NCBI RefSeq assembly: GCF_004123905.1
Contig: NZ_MZXW01000006.1
Coordinates: 44,612-108,611 of the forward strand
DNA: 64,000 bases
Reading direction: 5' to 3'
DNA from: Bradyrhizobium betae
Lineage (GTDB): Bacteria > Pseudomonadota > Alphaproteobacteria > Rhizobiales > Xanthobacteraceae
The translations under genes were made by a program, and so were the position numbers. Below the pieces are notes generated by a model. That model was given only the letters and a program-made list of their open reading frames with translations, ran no database searches and was not told the origin of the DNA. Each line of letters opens with the position of its first letter. Position 1 is the first letter of the stretch. Shown here in pieces: positions 1 through 9,259 of the stretch.

Positions 1-66
1 GCGCCAGTAGCGATCGAGCAGATCGAGGTCGCCGGCTGTGGCGGCCGATTGTCGTTGATTTGTCAT
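1..66 (-). CDS. Probable phosphoketolase, N-terminal fragment (runs off the window)
   Basis: An ATG at base 66 on the minus strand opens a frame of 22 codons that runs through base 1 without a stop. The last visible residues, DLDLLDRYWR, resemble the start of xylulose-5-phosphate/fructose-6-phosphate phosphoketolases, where a Leu/Ile-Asp-x-Tyr-Trp-Arg stretch precedes the AANYL segment. Those enzymes split a sugar phosphate into acetyl phosphate and an aldose phosphate using thiamine diphosphate. Only the beginning is present, so the family call rests on about ten residues and could be wrong. The gene diverges from the radical SAM gene, and the roughly 210 bases between them must hold both promoters. 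Confidence 0.45.
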   Translation of the reverse strand, partial: MTNQRQSAATAGDLDLLDRYWR

Positions 67-278
67 GATGCGACGACCCTTCGCGCAAGGATCGTCACCA
101 ACCCGGCACTGGCGGGATCGATCCTTCGGCGCCATCAAACGAAATCGCGAAGTTGGTGATGTTGCGTGAGCTCAAGGAGGGCCGCGCAAAGTTTGGGCAG
201 CTCTACTGTGCATGGGGTTGTTTTCATGTTTTTTGTTTGTGTTCTTGATTTGTTCCTGGCGCGTGCTATCTTGGCTTC

Positions 279-1442
279 ATGAGTCCAGCTTCGTCTTCTG
301 CTCTCAAGCACCCGCCGGTCACGGCGCCCTCCGAGCCGGCGGGTGCGCCTTCCGACTTCCCTGAGCTGGCGGTCGCCATCGACCGCCAGCGCAGGCGAGG
401 GCGGGGCGCACAATCCAATGCCAGCGGCCGCTATGAGGCCGAGGCCCGCGTCGCCTTCGATGACGGCTGGCAGAGCCTGGAAGAGCTGCCGCCATTCAAG
501 ACCACGGTTGCGGTCGACACCTCGCGCAAGGTGATCACCCGCAACGACTCCCCCGATATCGGCTTCGACCGCTCGATCAATCCCTATCGCGGCTGCGAGC
601 ACGGCTGCGTCTATTGCTTCGCGCGGCCGACCCATGCCTATCTCGGCCTGTCGCCGGGGCTCGACTTCGAGACAAAGCTGTTCGTGAAGCCGGACGCGCC
701 TGCGCTGCTCGAGAAGGAACTCGCCGCGGCCGGCTACGAGCCCAGGATGATCGCGATCGGCACCAACACCGATCCCTATCAGCCGATCGAGCGCGAGCGC
801 AAAATCATGCGCGGCATTTTGGAGGTGCTGGAGCGCACCGGCCATCCCGTCGGCATCGTCACCAAATCGGCGCTGGTCGTGCGCGACATCGACATTCTCG
901 CGCGCATGGCCAAGCGCAACCTCGCCAAGGTCGGGATATCAGTGACCTCGCTCGATCCGAAGCTCGCGCGCACCATGGAGCCGCGGGCCTCGACGCCGCC
1001 AAAACGGCTGGAGGCGCTGAAGCAGCTCTCGGAGGCCGGCATTCCCACCACCGTGATGGTCGCTCCCGTGATCCCCGCGCTGAACGATTCCGAGATCGAG
1101 CGCATTTTAGATGCCGCGGCGCACGCCGGCGTCAAGGAAGCCTCCTATGTGCTGCTGCGGCTGCCGCTGGAGGTGCGCGATCTCTTCCGCGAATGGCTGA
1201 TGGCGAACTATCCGGACCGCTATCGCCACGTCTTCACGCTGATCCGCGACATGCGCGGCGGCCGCGACTACGACGCCAAATGGGGCGAGCGGATGAAGGG
1301 CACGGGCCCGATGGCCTGGACCATCGGCCGCCGCTTCGAGATTGCCTGCGACAGGCTCGGCCTGAACAAGCGGCGTTCAAAGCTGACGACGGATCATTTT
1401 ACCAAACCCAAGCAGAACGGCGAGCAGCTCAGCCTGTTCTGA
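279..1442 (+). CDS. PA0069 family radical SAM protein (SplB-like)
   Basis: The 387-residue product carries the radical SAM iron-sulfur motif CxxxCxxC at C106, C110 and C113, in the stretch RGCEHGCVYC. This is followed by a TIM-barrel-like region and a C-terminal part ending in QLSLF. The arrangement matches the PA0069 family, which is annotated as related to spore photoproduct lyase (COG1533) although the reaction is unknown. A [4Fe-4S] cluster and S-adenosylmethionine are expected cofactors. The first 75 residues are a proline- and alanine-rich leader without recognisable domain. The gene stands alone in its orientation relative to the fragment upstream, and a VOC gene follows after 22 bases, possibly co-transcribed. 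Confidence 0.85.
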   Translation: MSPASSSALKHPPVTAPSEPAGAPSDFPELAVAIDRQRRRGRGAQSNASGRYEAEARVAFDDGWQSLEELPPFKTTVAVDTSRKVITRNDSPDIGFDRSINPYRGCEHGCVYCFARPTHAYLGLSPGLDFETKLFVKPDAPALLEKELAAAGYEPRMIAIGTNTDPYQPIERERKIMRGILEVLERTGHPVGIVTKSALVVRDIDILARMAKRNLAKVGISVTSLDPKLARTMEPRASTPPKRLEALKQLSEAGIPTTVMVAPVIPALNDSEIERILDAAAHAGVKEASYVLLRLPLEVRDLFREWLMANYPDRYRHVFTLIRDMRGGRDYDAKWGERMKGTGPMAWTIGRRFEIACDRLGLNKRRSKLTTDHFTKPKQNGEQLSLF

Positions 1443-1464
1443 GTGACCAAGTAGCGAGGCGTAG

Positions 1465-1920
1465 ATGAGTCAGGAACTGCCAGCTCCAATCCCGCGGCTC
1501 ACCGTCATAACACTCGGTGTCAGCGACATCCGCGCCAGCATCGCCTTTTACGACTCGCTCGGGTTTGCGCGCCGGCTGAAGGTGACAGGCGAAGCCGTTG
1601 CGTTCTACGACACCGGTGGCCCGGTGCTCGGATTGTTCCCCTGGGATCAACTCGCGGCAGATGCCAAATTGCCGGATCAGCCGAGGCCGACGACCTTCTG
1701 TGGCATCACGCTCGCTTGGAACTGTCGCACGCGAGAGGAGGTCGATGCGGTGCTGGCTTTTGCGCTCGACAAGGGCGCGAGGCTGCTGAAGCCCGCGCAT
1801 GAGACCGATTACGGTGGCTATTCCGGCTATTTCGCCGACCCCGACGGTCATCCCTGGGAGGTCGTGGTCGCCCCCGGCATCGAGGTCGGCGAAGACCGTC
1901 GGGTGCATCTGGCGGAGTAG
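1465..1920 (+). CDS. VOC (glyoxalase/bleomycin resistance) superfamily protein
   Basis: The 151-residue product has the paired beta-alpha-beta-beta-beta modules of the vicinal oxygen chelate fold. The first module includes VSDIRASIAFYDSLGF and the second ends in the typical FADPDGHPWEV. Proteins of this type bind a divalent metal and act on small molecules, as glyoxalases, dioxygenases or antibiotic-binding proteins. The substrate cannot be told from sequence. The ATG follows the radical SAM stop by 22 bases, so the two genes may share a transcript. There is no signal peptide, which fits a cytosolic protein. Confidence 0.8.
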   Translation: MSQELPAPIPRLTVITLGVSDIRASIAFYDSLGFARRLKVTGEAVAFYDTGGPVLGLFPWDQLAADAKLPDQPRPTTFCGITLAWNCRTREEVDAVLAFALDKGARLLKPAHETDYGGYSGYFADPDGHPWEVVVAPGIEVGEDRRVHLAE

Positions 1921-1997
1921 GGCCACTGGCCTGAATAACGGGAATTGCGAGCGGTTCCCCGTTGCGCGGGCGACGCTGCTTGCGCACGATCCTGGCC

Positions 1998-2759
1998 ATG
2001 ATTCGGGACAACAAACCAGCCAAGGACGCGCCAAAGAAGGCCGCGCCTGCCAAGCCGAGCTTCCGCCGCGAGCGCGCGCTGATCAAGCGCGGCATCTGGC
2101 CGGTCGCGGGCTGCGACGAGGCCGGCCGCGGGCCGCTCGCCGGCCCGGTGGTGGCGGCCGCGGTGATTCTCGATCCCGACCGCATCCCGCGCGGCATCGA
2201 CGATTCCAAGCGCCTGACAGCCGAGGAGCGCGAAAGACTGTTCGACAGGATCTGCGCCACCGCACAGGTCTCGGTCGCCGTCGCCTCGCGCGCGCGAATC
2301 GACCGCGACAACATCCTGCGCGCCTCGCTGTGGGCGCTGAAGCGCGCCGTGGTGGCGCTGCCCGAGGCGCCCCGTCATGTCTTCGTCGACGGCCGCGACC
2401 GGCTCGACACGGCTTGCGACTGCGAGGCCGTGATCGGCGGCGACGGCATCGTGCTGTCGATCGCGGCTGCCTCCATCGTTGCCAAGGTGACACGCGACCG
2501 GCTGATGTGCGCACTGGCGCAGGACTGCCCCGGCTACGGTTTCGAGCAGCACAAGGGCTACGGCGTCCCCGAACATCTCGACGCGCTCAAGCGCCTCGGT
2601 CCCACCATCCACCACCGCAGCTTCTTCGCCCCGGTCGCCGCCGCGCGTGCCAAGCACATGCCCTGGACCGTCGAGCCGGTGCAGGACCTCTTCGAGGTCA
2701 CCGAGGTCGAGGTGCAGGTGGAGGCGGCCGTCGAAATCGATGCTTCAGCGGGCCTCTAA
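1998..2759 (+). CDS. rnhB: Ribonuclease HII
   Basis: Ribonuclease HII cuts the RNA strand of RNA-DNA hybrids and removes single ribonucleotides misincorporated in DNA. The 253-residue product has all the family blocks: [14 protein letters not shown] with the first acidic pair, [26 protein letters not shown] and [13 protein letters not shown]. The ATG at 1998 was chosen because it begins just before a short Lys/Ala/Pro leader common in this order, and the conserved domain begins about 33 residues later. A longer in-frame start at 1962 exists but has no support. The C-terminal 30 residues are acidic and probably disordered. Confidence 0.95.
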   Translation: MIRDNKPAKDAPKKAAPAKPSFRRERALIKRGIWPVAGCDEAGRGPLAGPVVAAAVILDPDRIPRGIDDSKRLTAEERERLFDRICATAQVSVAVASRARIDRDNILRASLWALKRAVVALPEAPRHVFVDGRDRLDTACDCEAVIGGDGIVLSIAAASIVAKVTRDRLMCALAQDCPGYGFEQHKGYGVPEHLDALKRLGPTIHHRSFFAPVAAARAKHMPWTVEPVQDLFEVTEVEVQVEAAVEIDASAGL

Positions 2760-2858
2760 GGTAGACGGTCGTTGCCACAGCGCGCGACGCCCTTTATCAA
2801 AACAGTCTTGAGCGAATAGGGCCGGCTGGACGGGTTGGCTGCATCTTGCGGGCGTTGC

Positions 2859-4367
2859 ATGCGGTTTACCTCCCTGGTCATCGAGCTCATTCGCGCCCGG
2901 CCGCGGCTGATCGTGTGGATCGCCGTGCTGCTCCAGGCCGCGATGTGGCTGTTCGTGGCGCTGCTGTTCTATCGCAGCCCGCCCGGCAGCCTCGCGACCC
3001 TGCTGGCGTTCGGCCGCGAGTACCAGGTCGGGACCGATCTCGGCCCGCCCTTGCCGATCTGGCTTGCCGATATCGCCTACCGCACGGCCGGCGGCCACAT
3101 GTTCGGCGTCTATGTGCTGGCCGAGCTTTGCGAGATCGCCACCTTCATCACGCTCTATCACCTCTCCCGCGCCGTGGTCGGCTCGCAACAGGCGGTGTTG
3201 GCGGTGCTCTTGACCATGACGGTGCTGGCGTTCTCCTCGCCGGCGCTCGACTTCGGCCCGCTGGTGCTGGCGCGCCCGCTCTGGGCGCTGCTGTTGCTGC
3301 ACTCCTGGCAGATCATTGGCCAGCGCCGCGGCAATGCCTGGTTCGCCTGGTCGATCGAGGCGGGCCTCTTGCTGCTGACCACGCCCGCGGCGATCTTCCT
3401 TCTCCTGCTGCTCGTGATCTTTGCGCTCTCGACCGCCGGCGGCCGCCGCACGCTGCGCGCACTCGATCCGCTGTTCGCGCTGATCGTCGTTGCCGTGCTG
3501 GCGTTGCCTTACGCGGTCTGGCTGATGCGCGCCGAGACGCTGGTCCTGCCGGCCTTGCCTGAGGTCGCGGAGCTGAACGCCCGCGCGATCCACGCGGTCT
3601 GGCTGCTCGGCGGGCTCGTGCTCGGGGCTGCGGCGATCCCGGCGCTGACCTTCCTCAACACCGGCCTGTTCGTCGCCAAGGTCGAGGACGCGCCGATCAT
3701 CTATCGCCCGCCGGTCGAGCCGCTCGCGCGCAATTTTGTGTATTTCTTCGCGCTGGCGCCTGCGCTGGGCGCGGTGCTGATCTCGAGCCTGCTGGGCCTC
3801 GAATCCGTCGTCGGCGGCGCCGGCGTCGTGCTGGTGATGTCCGGGCTTGCCGTCGTCGTCGCGGCCGGCGATCTCATCGCGATGCGCCGCGCACGGATGC
3901 TGCGCATGGTCTGGGCCGCCGCCGTCGTGGCGCCTGCCATCGGTGTTGTGCTCGCCGTGCTGCTCCTGCCCTGGACCGCGACCAACGAGATCGCGACCTC
4001 GATGCCCGCGCGCGCGATCTCGGATTTCTTCGACGAGAGCTTTGCCCGCCGCACCAATCTCCGCCTGCGCGCGGTCGCCGGCGAGACCCAACTTGCCAGC
4101 CTGATTGCGCTGCATTCCGGCCGGCCCCATCTGTTCATCGATGCCGCGCCTGCGCGGACGCCGTGGACGTCCCAGGCCAAATTCAGCGAGACCGGCGGCG
4201 TCGTGGTCTGGCGCGCCTCCGATACCGCCGGCACGCCGCCGCCGGAAATCCTCGCGCGCTTCCCCGGCATCGTGCCCGAAGTGCCGCGCGCCTTCGAATG
4301 GCTGGTGACCGGACGTCAGCAGCTGTTGCGGATCGGCTGGGCCATTGTGCGGCCGAAGGGGACGTGA
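2859..4367 (+). CDS. Polytopic membrane protein, probable GT39/PMT-like glycosyltransferase
   Basis: The product of about 502 residues has roughly ten hydrophobic helices, starting with one at residues 15-40. It ends in a soluble C-terminal domain of about 130 residues that follows the last helix (VLAVLLLPW). After the first helix lies a loop with GTDLGPPLPIWL, similar in position and character to the first periplasmic loop of GT-C glycosyltransferases such as ArnT or PMT, which contains the catalytic acidic residue. I infer transfer of a sugar from a polyprenyl-phosphate donor to an envelope acceptor. The donor and acceptor are unknown. The ATG at 2859 is preferred over an upstream TTG at 2835. 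Confidence 0.6.
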   Translation: MRFTSLVIELIRARPRLIVWIAVLLQAAMWLFVALLFYRSPPGSLATLLAFGREYQVGTDLGPPLPIWLADIAYRTAGGHMFGVYVLAELCEIATFITLYHLSRAVVGSQQAVLAVLLTMTVLAFSSPALDFGPLVLARPLWALLLLHSWQIIGQRRGNAWFAWSIEAGLLLLTTPAAIFLLLLLVIFALSTAGGRRTLRALDPLFALIVVAVLALPYAVWLMRAETLVLPALPEVAELNARAIHAVWLLGGLVLGAAAIPALTFLNTGLFVAKVEDAPIIYRPPVEPLARNFVYFFALAPALGAVLISSLLGLESVVGGAGVVLVMSGLAVVVAAGDLIAMRRARMLRMVWAAAVVAPAIGVVLAVLLLPWTATNEIATSMPARAISDFFDESFARRTNLRLRAVAGETQLASLIALHSGRPHLFIDAAPARTPWTSQAKFSETGGVVVWRASDTAGTPPPEILARFPGIVPEVPRAFEWLVTGRQQLLRIGWAIVRPKGT

Positions 4368-4377
4368 GTTAGGTCTT

Positions 4378-4512
4378 GTGCCCCGGACGCTGCGCAGCAC
4401 GAAGTGATGCGCTGCAGAGGCGGGGCCCATCTCGCCCCATCGCGCCTGTTGCTTTCTGGGTCCCGGCTCTGCGGAGCGTCACTGCGTGCCGCACCGCGTC
4501 CGGGACACGAGA
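4378..4512. repeat. Dispersed inverted repeat, family C (copy 1)
   Basis: This intergenic element begins GTGCCCCGGACGC and ends with GTCCGGGACACGAG, with an inner pair reading GCAGAGGCGGGGCCCAT and TGGGTCCCGGCTCTGCG. The ends are inverted relative to each other, so the transcript could fold into a long imperfect hairpin. Two further copies occur at 13740 and 21125. The element sits between the convergent GT39-like and uracil-DNA glycosylase genes. Confidence 0.8.
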
Positions 4513-4517
4513 GCTCA

Positions 4518-5324
4518 CTATCCCGCCAGCACCTTCGCGATCGCGCGTAGATCCTGCCAGGCCAGCCGTTTGTATGACGGCGAGCGCAACAGATACGCCG
4601 GGTGAAACGTCGCCAGCGCGCGGATGGTGCGCTGGCCGGTCTCGTAGTCGAACCAGCGCCCGCGCGTGCGCATGATGCCTTCGCGCGTTGATAGCAGCGT
4701 CTGCGTCGAGGGATTTCCGAGTGTCACCAGCACGTCCGGATTCACCAGTTCGATCTGGCGCTGGATGAAGGGCAGGCAGATCTGTGTTTCCTGCGGCGTC
4801 GGCGTGCGGTTGCCGGGCGGCCGCCAGGGAATCACGTTGGCGATGTAGGCGGTGGTGCGGTTCAGCCCGATCGCGCCGATCATGAGGTCGAGCAGCTTGC
4901 CGCTGCGCCCGACGAAGGGCAGCCCCTCGATGTCCTCGTCGCGGCCCGGCGCCTCGCCGACGAACATGATGCGCGCCTGCGGATTGCCGTCGGCGAACAC
5001 CAGCCGCGTCGCGGTATGCTTTAGCGCGCAGCCCTCGAAATTTTGCATCAGCTCGCGCAGGGCCTCCAGCGTCGGCGCGGTGCGCGCGGCCTCGCGTGCG
5101 GAGGCAATCGCGATATCAGGCGCGGGCGCGGCCTCGCCGCGCATCACCGTGGGCGCCGCGACGGGCCGTGGCGGCTCGACCGGAGCCGCGGCGCGCGGGG
5201 CCGGCGGCGGGGCATCCATTTCCGCCAGACGGTCTATCGACTCCTCCGCGAGCGCGCAGTCGACACCGGCCTCCAGATAGAAGGCGAGTAGCTCTCGGAC
5301 GGTGGGTGCGGGCTCGGGGATCAT
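4518..5324 (-). CDS. Uracil-DNA glycosylase, family-4-related, with incomplete iron-sulfur ligands
   Basis: The 268-residue product has the UDG motif GEAPGRDED at residues 123-131, [12 protein letters not shown] at 166-177 and a C-terminal FHPAYLLR. It therefore belongs to the superfamily that removes uracil from DNA in base excision repair. In classic family-4 enzymes four cysteines bind a [4Fe-4S] cluster. Here only two equivalents remain, C99 and C183, while the others are F96 and W167. The first 95 residues are a helical segment plus a Pro/Ala-rich linker. From memory, a distinct UDG class has been described in Bradyrhizobium diazoefficiens, and this may be its orthologue. The gene diverges from the ETF-QO gene. 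Confidence 0.85.
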   Translation of the reverse strand: MIPEPAPTVRELLAFYLEAGVDCALAEESIDRLAEMDAPPPAPRAAAPVEPPRPVAAPTVMRGEAAPAPDIAIASAREAARTAPTLEALRELMQNFEGCALKHTATRLVFADGNPQARIMFVGEAPGRDEDIEGLPFVGRSGKLLDLMIGAIGLNRTTAYIANVIPWRPPGNRTPTPQETQICLPFIQRQIELVNPDVLVTLGNPSTQTLLSTREGIMRTRGRWFDYETGQRTIRALATFHPAYLLRSPSYKRLAWQDLRAIAKVLAG

Positions 5325-5458
5325 GGGAAGTCGGCCTTTTATATCAGTTCGGGGCGCCTTGCATCCCAGCGGAACGCGATTCCGAGGTTGTCCTACCCGG
5401 AAAAATCGGAAACAAGAGGGCGCAAACGACCGAGGACCGTCTCAAGGGCTGAGATCAG

Positions 5459-7120
5459 ATGAGCACCGAAGAACTTCCCCCGCGCGAATCCATGGAATTC
5501 GACGTCGTCATCGTCGGCGCCGGCCCGTCGGGCCTAGCCGCGGCGATCCGGCTGAAGCAGATCAACGCCGATCTCAACGTCGTCGTGGTGGAGAAGGGCT
5601 CCGAGGTCGGCGCGCATATTCTCTCCGGCGCCGTGATCGACCCGGCCGGGCTCGACAAGCTGATTCCCGACTGGCGCGAGGATTCCGATTGCCCGCTGAA
5701 AACGCAGGTGAAGGACGACCGCTTCTATTGGATGACGGCTGGCGGCGCGATCAAGCTGCCGGGCTTCATGATGCCGCCGCTGATGGACAACCATCACTGC
5801 TATATCGGCTCGCTCGGAAATGTCTGCCGCTGGCTCGCGCGCAAGGCCGAGGCGCTCGGCGTCGAGATCTATCCGGGCTTTGCTGCCGCCGAGGTGCTCT
5901 ATGACGAGCAGGGTGCGGTGAAGGGCATCGCCACGGGTGACATGGGCATTGGCCGCGACGGCAAGCCGAAGGACTCCTTTACCCGCGGCATGGAATTGCT
6001 CGGCAAGTACACCCTGTTCGCCGAAGGCGCGCGCGGCAGCCTGACCAAGCAGCTGATCGCGAAGTTCGCACTCGACTCAAACAGCGAGCCGCCGAAGTTC
6101 GGCATCGGCCTGAAGGAAGTCTGGCAGATCGATCCGGCCAAGCACCAGAAGGGCATGATCCAGCATTCGTTCGGCTGGCCGCTCGATCTGAAGACCGGCG
6201 GTGGTTCGTTCCTCTACCACTACGACGACAACCTCGTTGCCGTCGGCTTCGTCGTGCATCTCAACTACGACGATCCCTATCTGTCGCCGTTCGACGAGTT
6301 CCAGCGCTTCAAGACCCATCCCTCGATCCGTGGCACCTTCGAGGGCGGCAAGCGGCTCGCCTACGGCGCGCGCGCCATCACCGAAGGCGGCTACCAGTCG
6401 GTGCCGAAGCTGACCTTCCCCGGCGGCGCGCTGGTCGGCTGCGCGGCCGGCTTCGTCAACGTTCCTCGCATCAAGGGCGTGCATAACGCGATGGGCACCG
6501 GCATGCTCGCCGCCGAACATGTCGCCGCTGCGCTCGCCGCCGATCGCGCCAATGACGAGATCGTCGACTACGAGAACGCGTGGCGTTCCTCGTCGGTCGG
6601 CAAGGATTTGTTCCTGGTCCGCAACGTCAAACCGCTGTGGTCGAAGTTCGGCACCGTGCTCGGCGTTGCGCTCGGCGGCTTCGACATGTGGTGCAACACG
6701 CTGTTCGGCACCTCGCTGTTCGGCACGCAGTCGCATGCCAAGCCCGATCGCTCGACGCTCGATCCGGCCAAGAGCCACGCACCCAAGAACTACCCGAAGC
6801 CGGACGGAAAGATTTCCTTCGACAAGCTGTCCTCGGTGTTCCTGTCCAACACCAACCATGAGGAGGACCAGCCGGTCCATCTGAAGGTCACGGACATGAA
6901 CCTGCAGAAGACCTCGGAGCACGATGTCTTCGCCGGTCCCTCGAATCGCTACTGCCCGGCCGGCGTTTACGAGTGGGTCGAGGAAGGTTCGAGCCCGCGC
7001 TACCAGATCAACGCCCAGAACTGCGTCCACTGCAAAACCTGCGACGTGAAGGACCCCAACGGCAATATCACCTGGGTTCCCCCTGAGGGCGGCGGCGGCC
7101 CGAACTACGAGGCTATGTAA
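5459..7120 (+). CDS. Electron transfer flavoprotein-ubiquinone oxidoreductase
   Basis: ETF-QO passes electrons from reduced electron transfer flavoprotein, loaded by acyl-CoA and amino-acid dehydrogenases, into the membrane ubiquinone pool. The 553-residue product begins with the FAD-binding VVIVGAGPSGLAAAIRL. It ends with a ferredoxin-like [4Fe-4S] site, the cysteines being in YCPAGVYEW and in CVHCKTCDVKDP. The length matches the bacterial and mitochondrial enzyme without its presequence. It is a monotopic enzyme on the inner face of the cytoplasmic membrane. The genes for ETF itself are not in this window. Confidence 0.96.
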   Translation: MSTEELPPRESMEFDVVIVGAGPSGLAAAIRLKQINADLNVVVVEKGSEVGAHILSGAVIDPAGLDKLIPDWREDSDCPLKTQVKDDRFYWMTAGGAIKLPGFMMPPLMDNHHCYIGSLGNVCRWLARKAEALGVEIYPGFAAAEVLYDEQGAVKGIATGDMGIGRDGKPKDSFTRGMELLGKYTLFAEGARGSLTKQLIAKFALDSNSEPPKFGIGLKEVWQIDPAKHQKGMIQHSFGWPLDLKTGGGSFLYHYDDNLVAVGFVVHLNYDDPYLSPFDEFQRFKTHPSIRGTFEGGKRLAYGARAITEGGYQSVPKLTFPGGALVGCAAGFVNVPRIKGVHNAMGTGMLAAEHVAAALAADRANDEIVDYENAWRSSSVGKDLFLVRNVKPLWSKFGTVLGVALGGFDMWCNTLFGTSLFGTQSHAKPDRSTLDPAKSHAPKNYPKPDGKISFDKLSSVFLSNTNHEEDQPVHLKVTDMNLQKTSEHDVFAGPSNRYCPAGVYEWVEEGSSPRYQINAQNCVHCKTCDVKDPNGNITWVPPEGGGGPNYEAM

Positions 7121-7434
7121 GCCGGAACAATTGGACCGGGGCGATCAAGCCGGGGCCAATGTGATATGCCCCGGCATTGTGACGCACGTTCGCGTGAGAA
7201 CCGGGCCTCGGTGAGGGCCCCCGGCCACGATAAGGCCATACTGGCAGCGTCTTGGGGCGTTGTCGGCCGATTTGGGGCGCGCGGAGGGGATCGCATGCCC
7301 GAATCCTTGCGGTGAAGCGCCAAAAGCGGCATTGTCGGCCCGACGGTTCCGGGTCCCGATGCCACCGGCCGCGTTCGCATGCGATACGGCCTTTTGCTGC
7401 AAACCCAGGCACTACCAACTCAAGGCGAGCCCTG
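7121..7434. other. Intergenic stretch with hairpins
   Basis: No gene is seen in these 314 bases. The stem GCCGGGGC / GCCCCGGC at 7149-7156 and 7168-7175, with an 11-base loop, lies about 30 bases after the ETF-QO stop and could end transcription, although no T-run follows it. Several further GC-rich short inverted repeats lie downstream. The promoter of the TPR gene is expected here but no clear -35/-10 pair stands out. Confidence 0.5.
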
Positions 7435-9231
7435 ATGTTCTCAAATCGTTTCAACCGCTGGACTGTTGCCGCCATCGCCCTGATGGGCACCGCGATCGCG
7501 ACGGTCCCCGGCGCGGTCCTGGCGCAGACGCCGGATCATCCGTCCGATACGGCGGTGCAGTTTCCGACCCGAAACGATCTGAAAGCGCTCACGACCTCCG
7601 GCAGCTATCTCGCCGCCCGCCACGCCAGCGTCGAGCGCGATGCAGCCTCGGCCGCCGCGTTCTACCGCTCGGCGCTCCGCACCGACCCGAAGAACAACGA
7701 GCTGCTTGATCGCGCCTTCATCTCCTCGGTCGCCGATGGCGACATCGACGAAGCCGTGAAGCTTGCCGAGCGTATCCTCACCATCGACAAGACCAACCGC
7801 GTCGCGCGCCTCGTCGTCGGCGTGCACGATCTCAAGTTCAAGAAGTACGCGACTGCGCAGACCAACATCAACCAGTCGATCCGCGGTCCGATCACCGATC
7901 TCGTTGCAACCCTGCTGTCCGGCTGGGCCGCCTATGGCGCCGGCGATGCCAAGGGCGGCGTCGCCATCATCGACAAGCTGGCCGGTCCGGAATGGTATCC
8001 GCTGTTCAAGGATCTCCACGCCGGTATGATCCTTGAGCTCTCGGGCAAGGAGAAGGACGCCGGCACCCGCTTCGAGCGCGCCTACAAGCTCGACGATTCC
8101 ATGCTGCGCGTCACCGAAGCCTATGCGCGCTGGCTGTCGCGCAACAAGGACTCCGCCGCCGCGACCGCCGTCTACCAGGCGTTCGACAAGAAGCTCGCCC
8201 GCCATCCGCTGATCGTGGAAGGCCTGCGCGACACCAAGGCCGGCAAGAAGATGCCGCCGCTGGCCGACTCCGCGCAAGCTGGTGCCGCCGAAGCGCTCTA
8301 CGGCATCGGCGCCACGCTGACCCGCCGCGGCGGCGAGGATCTGGCGCTGGTCTACCTCCAGCTCTCGCTCTACCTCCAGCCGACCCATCCGCTGGCGCTG
8401 CTCTCGCTCGCCGATCTCTATGAGTCGGTGAAGCGGCCGCAGATGGCGATCAAGGTCTATGAGCGCGTGCCGGCGACCTCGCCGCTGAAGCGCAACGCGC
8501 AGATCCAGCTCGCCATCGACCTCGATTCCGCCGACCGCACCGACGAAGCGATCAAGATCCTCAAGGGCGTCACCACTGAGGATGCCAAGGATCTCGAAGC
8601 CATCATGGCGCTCGGCAACATCGAGCGTGGCCGCAAGAAGTTCGGCGACTGCGGCGCGACCTATTCGCGCGGCATCGACGTGCTGCCTGCTGGCAGCGAT
8701 AAGGCCAACAGCGTCTGGTATTATTATCGCGGCATCTGCGAAGAGCGCTCCAAGGAGTGGGGCAAGGCCGAAGCCGACATGAAGAAGGCGCTCGAGCTCC
8801 AGCCCGACCAGCCGCATGTCCTCAACTATCTCGGCTATTCCTGGATCGACCAGGGCGTCAATCTCGACGAAGGCATGAAGATGATCAAGCGCGCCGTCGA
8901 GCAGCGTCCCGACGACGGCTACATCGTCGACTCCCTCGGCTGGGCCTATTACCGCATCGGCAATTACGAAGAGGCGGTGAAGAACCTCGAGCGTGCGATC
9001 GACCTCAAGCCCGAAGATCCCACTATCAACGATCACCTTGGCGATGCCTATTGGCGCGTCGGCCGTACGCTGGAAGCCAAATTCCAGTGGGCGCATGCGC
9101 GCGATCTCAAGCCCGAGGCGGATGAGCTTCCGAAGATCGAGGCCAAGATCGCCAACGGCATGACCGAGGACACTTCGAATTCTTCGGCCGCGCAAGCAGA
9201 GAAGAAGAAGGACGACGGCAAGGGCGGCTAG
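7435..9231 (+). CDS. Exported tetratricopeptide-repeat protein
   Basis: The 598-residue product starts with a signal peptide, a hydrophobic core WTVAAIALMGTAIATVPGA followed by a probable cleavage after VLAQ. The mature part is built of TPR-like helix pairs throughout. The clearest are near the C terminus, around NYLGYSWIDQGVNLDEG, DSLGWAYYRIGNYEEAVKN and DHLGDAYWRVGRTLEA. TPR arrays are protein-protein interaction scaffolds. Here the location is periplasm or outer-membrane surface. The ATG at 7435 is chosen over an upstream frame opening because the signal peptide begins there and AAGGCGAG precedes it. ispE follows within 30 bases and may be co-transcribed. Specific partners are unknown. Confidence 0.88.
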   Translation: MFSNRFNRWTVAAIALMGTAIATVPGAVLAQTPDHPSDTAVQFPTRNDLKALTTSGSYLAARHASVERDAASAAAFYRSALRTDPKNNELLDRAFISSVADGDIDEAVKLAERILTIDKTNRVARLVVGVHDLKFKKYATAQTNINQSIRGPITDLVATLLSGWAAYGAGDAKGGVAIIDKLAGPEWYPLFKDLHAGMILELSGKEKDAGTRFERAYKLDDSMLRVTEAYARWLSRNKDSAAATAVYQAFDKKLARHPLIVEGLRDTKAGKKMPPLADSAQAGAAEALYGIGATLTRRGGEDLALVYLQLSLYLQPTHPLALLSLADLYESVKRPQMAIKVYERVPATSPLKRNAQIQLAIDLDSADRTDEAIKILKGVTTEDAKDLEAIMALGNIERGRKKFGDCGATYSRGIDVLPAGSDKANSVWYYYRGICEERSKEWGKAEADMKKALELQPDQPHVLNYLGYSWIDQGVNLDEGMKMIKRAVEQRPDDGYIVDSLGWAYYRIGNYEEAVKNLERAIDLKPEDPTINDHLGDAYWRVGRTLEAKFQWAHARDLKPEADELPKIEAKIANGMTEDTSNSSAAQAEKKKDDGKGG

Positions 9232-9259
9232 ACTGACTGAAGTTGGGGGCGTGTCGCCG

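Noticed and set aside
2745..4430. A 561-codon minus-strand frame opposite the GT39-like gene
   Set aside because: The translated product is a low-complexity Arg/Gln/His sequence. The plus strand shows real membrane helices.
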